Source: Streptomyces sp. NBC_01476 (GTDB lineage Bacteria > Actinomycetota > Actinomycetes > Streptomycetales > Streptomycetaceae). From it: a stretch of 64,000 nucleotides of DNA. Position numbers and translations under genes: made by a program. The notes under the pieces were generated by a model. The model made no database searches, was not told the origin of the DNA, and saw only the letters and a list, made by a program, of their open reading frames with translations. Position 1 is the stretch's first letter; each line of letters starts with the position of its first letter. Positions 26,628-34,917 of this stretch are shown here, piece after piece. The stretch lies in NCBI RefSeq assembly GCF_036227265.1, contig NZ_CP109446.1, positions 2,121,501 to 2,185,500 of the forward strand. Direction: 5' to 3'.

Positions 26628-27032
26628 CGGTCTGCCCACCTCCGTTCGGCGCCGTCCCTACGATGAATTCCAGCGACACAGGGACCCGCGTTCGCCCTCC
26701 CCACGTGGCGCGCTCCTGCCCTTGGCGGGACACAGTAATCACGCCGACGCTCCACGGGCCAGCACCCGCTTACCTCGATGCCTCCAGTCCGCCTGCCTGC
26801 GACTTCTCATCATTCCAACTAGAGCTGGGGCGCTGGGTGGTGGCCTGTCCTCGTCCCCTCCGCGGATGGCCAGGGCTATGTTCACGACGGTGAACACCTC
26901 ATGGCGATCGGGCCGATACGTTCTGTTACCCGATCGCGACTGGGAACTGATCCGAGCGAGGTCGTTCACCAGCGGTCCGCAACTGCCGCAGCGCAAGAAC
27001 GCCCCACCCGGCCTGAGAAGGGAACATCGCTC
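26628..27032. promoter_or_regulatory. Divergent control region of the lanthipeptide operon
   Basis: No gene is seen here. The region holds the operator copy at 26880-26895 and, just downstream, an inverted repeat GCGATCGGG (26904-26912) / CCCGATCGC (26929-26937) with a 16-base spacer. Candidate -10 sequences GATACG and TACGTT lie at 26915-26922, inside that spacer, so the second repeat could be an operator overlapping the promoter. Confidence 0.55.
26880..26895. promoter_or_regulatory. Inverted-repeat operator GTTCAC-N4-GTGAAC, copy 2
   Basis: GTTCACGACGGTGAAC differs from copy 1 at 24098 only in two spacer bases. It is 138 bases upstream of the FxLD methyltransferase start and about 250 bases upstream of the second XRE gene. 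Sharing of a 16-base site by the two operons points to one regulator for both. Confidence 0.65.
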
Positions 27033-28325
27033 GTGACCGAAACAACCGCCGAGTCAGCCCACGCCGCCGAACTGCGGGGCAAGCTCGTAGCGGAGTTGAT
27101 GACCGCCGGCTCGATCGTGTCGAAGGAGGTCGAGGCGGCGTTCCTCACCGTGCCCCGGCATCTCTTCGCGCCCGGAGCGACGCCGGAAGAGGCGTACGCC
27201 CCCTTCAACGTTGTGGTCGCCAAACGGGACGAGCACGGGACCACGATCAGCTCGGTGTCCGCACCCTCGGTCCAGGCCGTGATGCTGGAGCAGGCCGGCC
27301 TCCGACCGGGCATGCGCTGCCTGGAGATCGGATCCGGCGGCTACAACGCCGCGCTGATGGCGGAGCTGGTCGGTACGGATGGTGAGGTCACGACCCTCGA
27401 CATCGACCCGGACATCACCGACCGCGCCCGAACCTTCCTCACGGAGACCGGATACGACGACCGGGTGAATGTCGTCCTGGCCGATGGCGAAGAGGGCTGC
27501 CCCGAACACGCCCCCTACGACCGGACGATCGTGACCGTCGGGGCCTGGGACATCCCGCCGGCCTGGACTGACCAGCTCACCGAAGACGGCACTTTGACCG
27601 TCCCGCTGCGGATGCGCGGCCTGACCCGCTCGATCACCTTCGCCCGCGAAGCCGACCATCTGGTCAGCCGCTCGGCGAAGATCTGCGGCTTCGTGACGAT
27701 GCAGGGCGCCGGCGCTCACCGGGAACGCCTGCTGCTCCTGCGCGGTGAGGAGATCGGACTGCGGTTCGATGAGGAGTTGTCGGCCGATCCGGATGCCTTG
27801 AACGGCGCGCTCGACACCGCGAGGACCGAGCTGTGGACGGGCGTGACGATCGGCCGCGCCGTGCCGTTCGACACACTCCAGATGTGGTTGGCGACAGCGC
27901 TCGACGGCTTCTGCCTCATGTCCGTCGACCCGAAACTCGACACGGGACTGGTCGCGCCGCAGAACCGCATGGCCTGCCCGGCGGTCGTCGAGGGTGGTTC
28001 CTTCGCCTACCTCGCGCTGCGGAAACTCAACGACGACCCGGACGAGCCGGACCGGACGACCTTCGAGTTCGGCGCGCACGGCTTCGGACCGGAGGCCGCC
28101 GCCCTCGCCGAGACGATGGCCGGGCAGATCCGCGTCTGGGACCGCGACCACCGGGCCGGGCCTGGACCGCTCATCACCGTCCACCCCGCTGCCACTGCCG
28201 ACGAGCAGCTGCCGGAGGGACGAGTCATCACCAAGCGGCACGTCCGCGTGGTCATTTCCTGGCCATCGGCGGCCCTCCCGGCCGCTGGCCAGGCCAGTCA
28301 GCAACACCTCGATGAGAAGGAGTGA
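27033..28325 (+). CDS. FxLD-system lanthipeptide methyltransferase (PCMT/isoaspartyl-like)
   Basis: A 430-residue enzyme. The N-terminal half is related to protein L-isoaspartate O-methyltransferase (AFLTVPRHLFAPGATPEEAY, SVSAPSVQAVMLEQAGLRPGM), and the SAM motif I CLEIGSGGYNAALMAEL is near residue 95. The C-terminal 200 residues are a domain special to lanthipeptide-associated relatives. Start GTG 27033 follows GAAGGGA. The precursor gene starts six bases after its stop. Homologues methylate an Asp side chain of the modified peptide, giving aspartimide or isoaspartate; here the Asp of the TSD motif in the core is a likely target. Membership in the FxLD family is by sequence and by the adjacent FELD-containing precursor. 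Confidence 0.9.
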   Translation: MTETTAESAHAAELRGKLVAELMTAGSIVSKEVEAAFLTVPRHLFAPGATPEEAYAPFNVVVAKRDEHGTTISSVSAPSVQAVMLEQAGLRPGMRCLEIGSGGYNAALMAELVGTDGEVTTLDIDPDITDRARTFLTETGYDDRVNVVLADGEEGCPEHAPYDRTIVTVGAWDIPPAWTDQLTEDGTLTVPLRMRGLTRSITFAREADHLVSRSAKICGFVTMQGAGAHRERLLLLRGEEIGLRFDEELSADPDALNGALDTARTELWTGVTIGRAVPFDTLQMWLATALDGFCLMSVDPKLDTGLVAPQNRMACPAVVEGGSFAYLALRKLNDDPDEPDRTTFEFGAHGFGPEAAALAETMAGQIRVWDRDHRAGPGPLITVHPAATADEQLPEGRVITKRHVRVVISWPSAALPAAGQASQQHLDEKE

Positions 28326-28330
28326 TCCCC

Positions 28331-28501
28331 ATGGCAGAAGCTCTCAGGGGCGCCACGGCGTTCGACATGGAGTTCGAGCTCGACGTGCGCGTGATCGAGG
28401 CCGGTCTGCCGGTCCGCGATCTGCTGCGCGACACCAGCGACAACTGCGGCTCGACGTGCTCGGGTACCGCCTGTAGCTCGTACGTGGGCGACCCGGCCTG
28501 A
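28331..28501 (+). CDS. FxLD-family lanthipeptide precursor
   Basis: A 56-residue peptide. The ribosome site GAGAAGGAG overlaps the methyltransferase end. The leader carries the family motif FELD at residues 15-18, followed by VRVIEAGLPVRDLL, which the dehydratase and cyclase should recognise. The core begins near residue 34 (DTSDNCGSTCSGTACSS) and has three Cys (39, 43, 48) with Thr35, Ser36, Ser41, Thr42, Ser44, Thr46, Ser49 and Ser50 as dehydration candidates. Up to three lanthionine or methyllanthionine rings can form. No GG or PEP leader-cleavage motif is visible, and the 3' neighbour is separated by a strong hairpin. Confidence 0.92.
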   Translation: MAEALRGATAFDMEFELDVRVIEAGLPVRDLLRDTSDNCGSTCSGTACSSYVGDPA

Positions 28502-28512
28502 CCCGGGCAGCC

Positions 28513-28556
28513 GCTGCCGTCGCGCCGGACGTATCTGACGCCGGCGCTACGGCAGC
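28513..28556 (+). terminator. Stem-loop between precursor and dehydratase genes
   Basis: Arms of 16 bases (28513-28528 and 28541-28556) pair with one mismatch around a 12-base loop, beginning 11 bases after the precursor stop. There is no T-run. Partial termination or mRNA protection here would give more precursor than enzyme, as seen in other lanthipeptide operons; the role is inferred. Confidence 0.75.
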
Positions 28557-28617
28557 ACCCCGTCCCGCATCGAGCGGCACGGGTGAAGCGAGCCAGACAT
28601 TCGACGGAGGGGTCATC

Positions 28618-31600
28618 GTGGGAAGAACGGACAGGCTGCTGTACCGGCATGCCGACGTACTCCTCATTCGGGCGACGACCGCTCCCGAAAGGTTGGCGTT
28701 TCCGGAGGACCCCGACCTGTACGGTGCGCCCGAGACGGTGCTGGAGCGGACTTCGGAGTTTCTGGAGCAGGTGTGGCGGCTGGACGACTTTCGCCGTGCG
28801 GTCGAGGTCGCCAGCCCCGTCCTCTCGGAGGCCGTTCGCGAGGCGATCGCCGGACCTTTGACAGATGCCCGTCAGGCCCGCCGTCTCGTCCACTCCGTGG
28901 CCTCGTACCTCTTGCGCTGGCAGGGCCGGGCGACGCCATTCGGTTTCTTCGCGGGCGTGGCAGCGGCCCGGATAGGCGGCGAAGCAAGCGTCCGGTGGGG
29001 GAACCATCACCGCGCGGTGATCCGGGCCGACGCGGAGTGGATGGGCGGAGTCGTCGATCGGCTGGAGCGAATTCCTGAGCTCCTGCAGCGACTGCCGGTA
29101 GTGGGGAACGACTCTGCTTTCGTACGCGGAGATCGGCTCGTCATCCCTGGCCAGGCCGCCGATAGCCGACCGGGAGAATCGGCCCCGTTGCAGGTGTCGG
29201 TCCGCTTCACCGGGCCGGTCCGTGGCGCCATGGAACTCGCTCGTAGGCCCCTTCCCTATGCCCATTTGGCGAAAGCGCTGGCAGCCAATTACCCGCAGGC
29301 ATCGCTCGTCCAGATTGAGGCGTTGCTCACTGGACTCGTCAAGGAGCGTTTTCTGCTCACGAGCCTCCGCACTCCGATGACCGTTCCCGACGCCTTGGGA
29401 CATGTGTGCGCCCAGCTCACGGTCGCCGGGGCCGACGAACTGCCGAGCCTGGCACCCACGGCGCATGAACTTCGCTTTCTCCAGGTCGAGTTGACCCGCC
29501 ACGATCAGGTGGCATCGCCAGCCGACGCCCAATCGCTCCGCGCCGCGGCGGCCGACCACATGGCGGCCATCTGCGATAGGGCGGCTCAGCCGCTGGTCGT
29601 AGAAACCCGTCTGGACTGCGACATCACCGTGCCCGAAGCGGTGATCCGCGAGGCGGAGACGGCAGCCTCCGTACTCCTGCGCTTGACGCCGTACCCGTTC
29701 GGTCATCCCCGGTGGAAGGACTTCCACCTCCGCTTCCGGCAGCGCTACGGCGTTGGTGCGGTTGTCCCCGTACGCGATCTGGTTGCCGACGCCGGACTCG
29801 GGCTGCCCGCCGACTACCTCGGCTCGGCGCAGAAGACGCCTCCGCGTCCACTCACCAGGCGCGACGAGACGGTGCTGTCCCTGGTCCAGCAAGCAGCGCT
29901 CGACGGTGCCGAGGAGATCGTGCTGACCGAGGCGACGATCCAGGCGCTGGCAGTCGGAGACCCGGTCGAGATGCTTCCGCCACCGCGCGCCGAGCTGGCT
30001 TTCCAGCTTCACACCGTGTCGAGCGAGGCCCTGCGGCGCGGAGCGTTCCGCCTGATTGTGACCGGGGTCCCCCGGGTCGCGAGCAGTATGGCGGGACGCT
30101 TCGCCGAACTGCTGCCGGAGGTCGACCGCCAGCGCGTGAGCCGCGCCTACGCCGCGGTGAGCACCGACGACCCCGAGACGCTCGTGGCCCAACTGGCGTT
30201 CGCCCCGAGGCGGCGACGCAGTGAGAACGTCACCCGTACACGGCAGTTGCTGCCGCTGACGATCCCGCTGGCGGAACACCGCGACCCCGACCACGGCAAC
30301 CTCATCGAGTTGGGCGACCTCGCGGTCACTGCGGATGCCCGCCAGTTCCACCTGCTCCAGCTCTCAACCGGCCGGTACGTCGAGCCGCGCGTCCTGCACG
30401 CGCTGGAGGCCGGAACGGTTATGCCGCCCCTGGCCCGCTTCCTGGCCGAGATCACCACGGCGCGCTGCGCCCACTACCAGGCGTTCGACTGGGGCGCCGC
30501 GGCACGTCTGCCCTACCTGCCGCGTCTGCGCCACGGCCGGACCGTGCTGGCTCCGGCCCGGTGGCTCCTGAACGCCGCCGACCTCGCTCCGCGTACCGCG
30601 GCGAAGTTTGCCTGGGACGCCGCCCTGACCGCGTGGCGTAGCCGGTTACGCGTCCCGACCGCCGTCGTGCTGTGCGAGGTCGACCTACGCCTGCCCCTTG
30701 CCCTCGATCGGCCCCTGCACCGGGCGCTGCTGCGTTCCCGTCTCGACCGCACCGGGAACGTCGAGCTACGCGAAGCCCCGTCGTCCGCCGATCTCGCGTG
30801 GGTCGGCCGGGCACACGAGTTTCTCTTACCGTTGCGCCTCGTCCGTCCCCGGAGCATTGTCGATCGGCCCTTGATTCAACCCACCCCGGTCCGGCGCGAG
30901 GCTGATCATCTGCCGGGTGATTCTTCGCGGCTGCACGTGCGTGTCCACGGGCATCCGGACCGCCAGGACGACATGTTGACCGGCTACCTACCCCGACTTT
31001 TCGCTGGATGGGACGACCCGCTGCTTTGGTGGTTCACCCGGCACCGTGACACCACCCGCCCCGACAGCGAGCAGTACCTCGCCTTGTACGCGCGGCTCCC
31101 CTCAGCCGGCCATTATGGCGCCGCCGCCAGCCGGGTGAGCGCCCGGGCTGGCGACCTGCGCTCCGTCGGGCTGGTCCCCGGTATCGAGTTCGCCGGCTAC
31201 CGCCCTGAGACCGGGCGCTACGGCCACGGTCCGGCGATGGCCGCCGCCGAGAAGGTGTTCGCCGCCGACTCGGCCGCTGCTCTCGCCCAGATCGAGCTGG
31301 CCCTACGCACGGGCATACCCGCGGAGGCGGTTACCGCTGCGAGCTTCATCGACCTCGTCTGCTCGTACGCCGCAAAGGCAGAGGAGGGCCTGCACCGGCT
31401 CACCACCGAACTGCCGCAGGAGCACGGCCGCCTGGATACCGCCCTGCGCGACACGACGTTTCGGCTCGCGGATCCGGGAGACGGTTGGGCCGCCCTGCGC
31501 AGCCAACCCGGCGGCGACCGAATCCTGTTGGCCTGGGAGCGGCGGAAGACGGAGCTGGCCGCGTATCGAGAACAGCTCGCTCTCCAGCGGAACGGTCCGC

Positions 31601-31740
31601 TCTCCGCCCTGCGGTCCCTCCTCCACCAGCACCATGTCCGGGCCTTGGCCGTCGACCCGGAACGAGAACGCATCACCAACCGCTTGGCCCGCGCCGCGGC
31701 CTTACGCCTGATCGCCCGCGGCTCCCGGACTTCCTCGTGA
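28618..31740 (+). CDS. Full-length class I lanthipeptide dehydratase (LanB)
   Basis: A 1040-residue enzyme that glutamylates core Ser/Thr from glutamyl-tRNA and then eliminates glutamate to dehydroamino acids. The N-terminal glutamylation domain (about 1-680) shows YLLRWQGRATPFGFFAGVA. The C-terminal SpaB_C elimination domain (about 765-1035) shows LLWWFTRHRD, YLALYARL and YRPETGRYGHGPAMAAAEKVFAADS. Start GTG 28618 follows GGAGGGG. Three TTA codons, at 30646, 30826 and 31702, make translation likely dependent on bldA tRNA. The stop overlaps the LanC start (GTGA). Confidence 0.93.
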   Translation: MGRTDRLLYRHADVLLIRATTAPERLAFPEDPDLYGAPETVLERTSEFLEQVWRLDDFRRAVEVASPVLSEAVREAIAGPLTDARQARRLVHSVASYLLRWQGRATPFGFFAGVAAARIGGEASVRWGNHHRAVIRADAEWMGGVVDRLERIPELLQRLPVVGNDSAFVRGDRLVIPGQAADSRPGESAPLQVSVRFTGPVRGAMELARRPLPYAHLAKALAANYPQASLVQIEALLTGLVKERFLLTSLRTPMTVPDALGHVCAQLTVAGADELPSLAPTAHELRFLQVELTRHDQVASPADAQSLRAAAADHMAAICDRAAQPLVVETRLDCDITVPEAVIREAETAASVLLRLTPYPFGHPRWKDFHLRFRQRYGVGAVVPVRDLVADAGLGLPADYLGSAQKTPPRPLTRRDETVLSLVQQAALDGAEEIVLTEATIQALAVGDPVEMLPPPRAELAFQLHTVSSEALRRGAFRLIVTGVPRVASSMAGRFAELLPEVDRQRVSRAYAAVSTDDPETLVAQLAFAPRRRRSENVTRTRQLLPLTIPLAEHRDPDHGNLIELGDLAVTADARQFHLLQLSTGRYVEPRVLHALEAGTVMPPLARFLAEITTARCAHYQAFDWGAAARLPYLPRLRHGRTVLAPARWLLNAADLAPRTAAKFAWDAALTAWRSRLRVPTAVVLCEVDLRLPLALDRPLHRALLRSRLDRTGNVELREAPSSADLAWVGRAHEFLLPLRLVRPRSIVDRPLIQPTPVRREADHLPGDSSRLHVRVHGHPDRQDDMLTGYLPRLFAGWDDPLLWWFTRHRDTTRPDSEQYLALYARLPSAGHYGAAASRVSARAGDLRSVGLVPGIEFAGYRPETGRYGHGPAMAAAEKVFAADSAAALAQIELALRTGIPAEAVTAASFIDLVCSYAAKAEEGLHRLTTELPQEHGRLDTALRDTTFRLADPGDGWAALRSQPGGDRILLAWERRKTELAAYREQLALQRNGPLSALRSLLHQHHVRALAVDPERERITNRLARAAALRLIARGSRTSS

Positions 31741-33008
31741 ACGCCCCGAGGCTTTCTGCCGCCGCCGCTGCGGGAGCCCTCGCCCGTCGCCTGGCTACAC
31801 CCCCGGCGCTGCCGGCTGACTCGCCACGGCTTGCCCAATCCCTCTACCAGGGCGCTGCCGGGATCGCGCTCGTGCACATCGAGCGTGCACACAACGGCAA
31901 AGGCAGCTGGCAGTCGGCGCATGGCTGGGTAACCGCGGCAGCTCGCGCCGGAGTCAGCGCGGCCGACGACAGCGGTCTCCACTTCGGCGCCCCAGCACTC
32001 GCCTACGTCCTTCATACGGCGGGGGCCGATGGGATCACCCGCTACGGGAGTGCCCTCGCCAACCTCGACCAACACGTCACCGCACTCACCCACCGCCGTG
32101 TAGACGCCGCCCTGGCCCGTATCGACAGCGGCGCGCTCCCCGACTTCGCCGAGTACGACCTGCTGCACGGTCTGACCGGCATCGGCGCGCATCTGCTGCA
32201 ACACGCCCCGGGAGCAGATGCCTTGGGGCGCGTTCTTGGGTACTTGGTGAGCCTCACCGCGCCCATGCGTTTCGAAGGGACCGTGCTGCCGGGCTGGTGG
32301 GTCCCGCACGACCCGCGCCTACGGCGCTCGCCGGACTTCCCCGGCGGCCACGCTAACCTCGGCATCGCGCACGGCATCACCGGACCGCTCGCGCTGTTCG
32401 CCCAAGCCCTGCGGCGGGGCGTCACCGTTGACGGACAGCACGAGGCCATCGACACCATCTGCACCTGGCTGGACACCTGGCGGCAGAACGCCGACCTCGG
32501 CGTGTGGTGGCCGCAGTGGATCACCCGTGAGGAACTGCGTACCGGGCGCCCGAAACAGCGCGGCCCACTACGGCCGAGCTGGTGCTATGGCACCCCCGGC
32601 CTCGCCCGCGCCCAACAGCTCGCCGCTGTCGCGACACACGACACGGCTCGACAGCAGATCGCCGAATCCGCCCTCGCCTGGTGCCTGTCCGACCCCGCGC
32701 AGCTCGCCCGGATCACCGACGGCAGCCTCTGCCACGGCTGGGCCGGCCTCCATCAGACGGCCTGGCGTGCCGCCCAAGACGCTCGTACGCCCGAGATCCG
32801 GAAGTGCCTCCCGTACATAACGGGCCGCCTTGTCCGATCAGTGCGAGCGGGACCCCAGGAGGAAGGCGAGCAGGAACGCCACAACCCCGGAACCACAGAC
32901 TCCGACGGACTGCTGGAGGGAGCCGCCGGCCTCGCCCTCGCCCTCCAGACAGTCGCTGATGCCGGATCCCCGATCTCGGCGTGGGACGCGTTTCTCCTGA
33001 TCAACTGA
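31737..33008 (+). CDS. Lanthionine synthetase C-like cyclase (LanC)
   Basis: A 423-residue cyclase that adds Cys thiols to dehydroalanine/dehydrobutyrine to close lanthionine rings. The zinc ligands are visible as SWCYGTPGLA (Cys283) and LCHGWAGLH (Cys332, His333). Earlier repeats of the alpha-toroid are YQGAAGIALVH, YDLLHGLTGIGAHLL and NLGIAHGITGPLALFAQAL. It overlaps the dehydratase gene by four bases. The start is GTG 31737. A charged insert (RAGPQEEGEQERHNPGTTD) precedes the last toroid repeat. Confidence 0.93.
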   Translation: MNAPRLSAAAAAGALARRLATPPALPADSPRLAQSLYQGAAGIALVHIERAHNGKGSWQSAHGWVTAAARAGVSAADDSGLHFGAPALAYVLHTAGADGITRYGSALANLDQHVTALTHRRVDAALARIDSGALPDFAEYDLLHGLTGIGAHLLQHAPGADALGRVLGYLVSLTAPMRFEGTVLPGWWVPHDPRLRRSPDFPGGHANLGIAHGITGPLALFAQALRRGVTVDGQHEAIDTICTWLDTWRQNADLGVWWPQWITREELRTGRPKQRGPLRPSWCYGTPGLARAQQLAAVATHDTARQQIAESALAWCLSDPAQLARITDGSLCHGWAGLHQTAWRAAQDARTPEIRKCLPYITGRLVRSVRAGPQEEGEQERHNPGTTDSDGLLEGAAGLALALQTVADAGSPISAWDAFLLIN

Positions 33009-33040
33009 CCCGCTTCCCGACCGAACGAGGGGCCGTCACC

Positions 33041-34066
33041 GTGACAACACCCGCCGCGCCGCACCGGACGGTGGACGGCGTACTCGCCGTGCTGGCCGGC
33101 ATCCCGCTCGACCAGGCCGCCGGACGTCTCGCCATGGAACCCGCCGACCTGTCCGACGCCGTCGAGGTGTACCAAGCAGCCGGAGAGGCGGCCCTCGACG
33201 CGCAACCTGCGGAGGGCCGTTGGTACCAGGTGCACATCGAGTTCCCCGCCTGGGACGGCGCCGAACAGACAAGCGCCCACCACCTCGGCCCACGTCTGCA
33301 ACAGCTCACCCCCGCGGTCGGATCCTGGTGGTTCATCCGCAAGGCCCCGTACTGGCGGCTCCGTTGTCGTCCTGGTCCCGGGGGTGCTCTCGCCGATACA
33401 CGGGCGAGCGTCAACGCGGTCCTGGACAGCCTCACCGCTGCGGGCCCGGTGCGCCGGTGGTGGGAAACGATTTACGAGCCGGAAGTCCTGGCGTTCGGCG
33501 GTCCCCAGGGCATGGAGGCCGCCCACGACCTCTTCTCCGCCGACAGCAGCGCCATCCTCGACTACATCCGTCGTCGCGGCGACACGGGCGAGGCCGGTCG
33601 CACCCTCGGCCGCCGCGAGCTGTCCGTCCTGCTGTGCAGCGCGCTGTTCCACGGAGCCGGACAGGAGTGGCACGAACAAGGCGACATCTGGCACCGGGTG
33701 GCCAGTATGCGCTCCCTGCCTGCGGATACGCCCACCCACCGACTGCATGACCTGACCGCAAGCCTCCGCCGCCTGATGACCGTGGACACCGGCCCCGACA
33801 GCCCACTCTTCGCCGCCGACCGGCCCCTGGCCTTCGCGGCACCCTGGGCAACCGCCTTCACCACAGCGGGCCGGTCCCTGGGCCGTGCCGCACACGACGG
33901 CACCGTGGAACGCGGCTTACGGGACATCCTCGCCCACCACGTGATCTTCCACTGGAACCGCCTCGGTCTCCCTGGCCGTACTCAGGCCATCCTGGCGCGA
34001 GCCGCCCACGACACCGTGATGAATCCGGTCAGCGTGCCGCCCGGCGGCAGCCTCCCGGCTTCCTGA
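33041..34066 (+). CDS. Stand-alone SpaB_C / thiopeptide-type biosynthesis protein
   Basis: A 341-residue protein. After about 60 N-terminal residues comes the elimination-type domain: RWYQVHIEFPAWDG, VGSWWFIRKAPYWRLRCRPG, WWETIYEPEVLAFGG and MEAAHDLFSADSSAILDY. It is homologous to the C-terminal domain of the dehydratase, so the operon encodes two elimination domains. GTG 33041 follows GAGGGG. One TTA codon lies at 33917. It may assist glutamate elimination, or act as a partner or chaperone; which one cannot be read from sequence. The kinase-like gene overlaps its stop. Confidence 0.85.
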   Translation: MTTPAAPHRTVDGVLAVLAGIPLDQAAGRLAMEPADLSDAVEVYQAAGEAALDAQPAEGRWYQVHIEFPAWDGAEQTSAHHLGPRLQQLTPAVGSWWFIRKAPYWRLRCRPGPGGALADTRASVNAVLDSLTAAGPVRRWWETIYEPEVLAFGGPQGMEAAHDLFSADSSAILDYIRRRGDTGEAGRTLGRRELSVLLCSALFHGAGQEWHEQGDIWHRVASMRSLPADTPTHRLHDLTASLRRLMTVDTGPDSPLFAADRPLAFAAPWATAFTTAGRSLGRAAHDGTVERGLRDILAHHVIFHWNRLGLPGRTQAILARAAHDTVMNPVSVPPGGSLPAS

Positions 34067-34917
34067 TGTACCCACAGCCCGACGACCCGGCCGTGATCGA
34101 GCGCATGCGCACTGCCCAACGCCGGGCCTGCTCCGCCTTGGGTGTCCGTCCCGACCTGGTTCCAGGCCCTGCGGAGGCGTGGGGCTGGCAGGGCCGTACG
34201 TACGGCCGACCAGTCACCGCTTCCGACGGCCGAGCCTGGCTCCGCCTCGCTGGATCCCTGACCGACCAGATCAACGCCACCTTCTGGAACGGCTCCCTTG
34301 AGGCCGAGAAGTCCCTCCCGCCGTCGATACCACGCCCTCGCCTACGCGACGTCCACGACTGGACCGAGGGCTCGTGGAGCTACCGCGCCGAGCTGTATGA
34401 CTACGAGCCCGAACGTCTCGTCTCCGCCACCCCCACCCTGACGACGGCGCCCGACCTCCCGCCCGCGTGGTGGACGAACCTCGCCACCGCTCTCACCGAC
34501 ATCACCACGGTCCCCACGGACCGCCTCTCCGTCCACCAGCCGTTCCTCGACCGCGCGATGCCCCGCTACCTCGGTACTCCCATCACCACTGAGGCGCCGT
34601 CCTGGTCCACCGCCCACGGCGACCTCCACTTCGCCAACCTCTGCGCCCCCACCCTCCGCATCCTCGACTGGGAAGGCTGGGGCCTCGCCCCGACAAGCTA
34701 CGACGCGGCAGTCCTCCACAGCCACAGCCTCCTCGCTCCAGCCGTCGCCGCCCGCGTCCGCCACGAGCTGGCCCACATCCTCGACACCCCTGCGGGCCGC
34801 CACGCCGAACTCGTCGTCATAACTCAACTCCTTCACACCGGCCGCGACTTAGACCTCCTCGCGGCCCTCCGCTCGCGCGCGGCGCATCTGCTGAGCCGTC
34901 CACTCCTTCAGAAGTGA
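34066..34917 (+). CDS. Aminoglycoside-phosphotransferase-like kinase in the lanthipeptide operon
   Basis: A 283-residue APH/choline-kinase-fold protein. The catalytic loop is AHGDLHFANLCAP and the metal-binding motif is LRILDWEGWGLAP. The usual N-terminal ATP-binding glycine loop is weak. Start ATG 34066 overlaps the preceding stop (TGATG), so it belongs to the operon. One TTA codon lies at 34849. It could phosphorylate the peptide, a small molecule or an antibiotic; nothing in the sequence decides this. It is the last gene of the cluster. Confidence 0.78.
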   Translation: MYPQPDDPAVIERMRTAQRRACSALGVRPDLVPGPAEAWGWQGRTYGRPVTASDGRAWLRLAGSLTDQINATFWNGSLEAEKSLPPSIPRPRLRDVHDWTEGSWSYRAELYDYEPERLVSATPTLTTAPDLPPAWWTNLATALTDITTVPTDRLSVHQPFLDRAMPRYLGTPITTEAPSWSTAHGDLHFANLCAPTLRILDWEGWGLAPTSYDAAVLHSHSLLAPAVAARVRHELAHILDTPAGRHAELVVITQLLHTGRDLDLLAALRSRAAHLLSRPLLQK

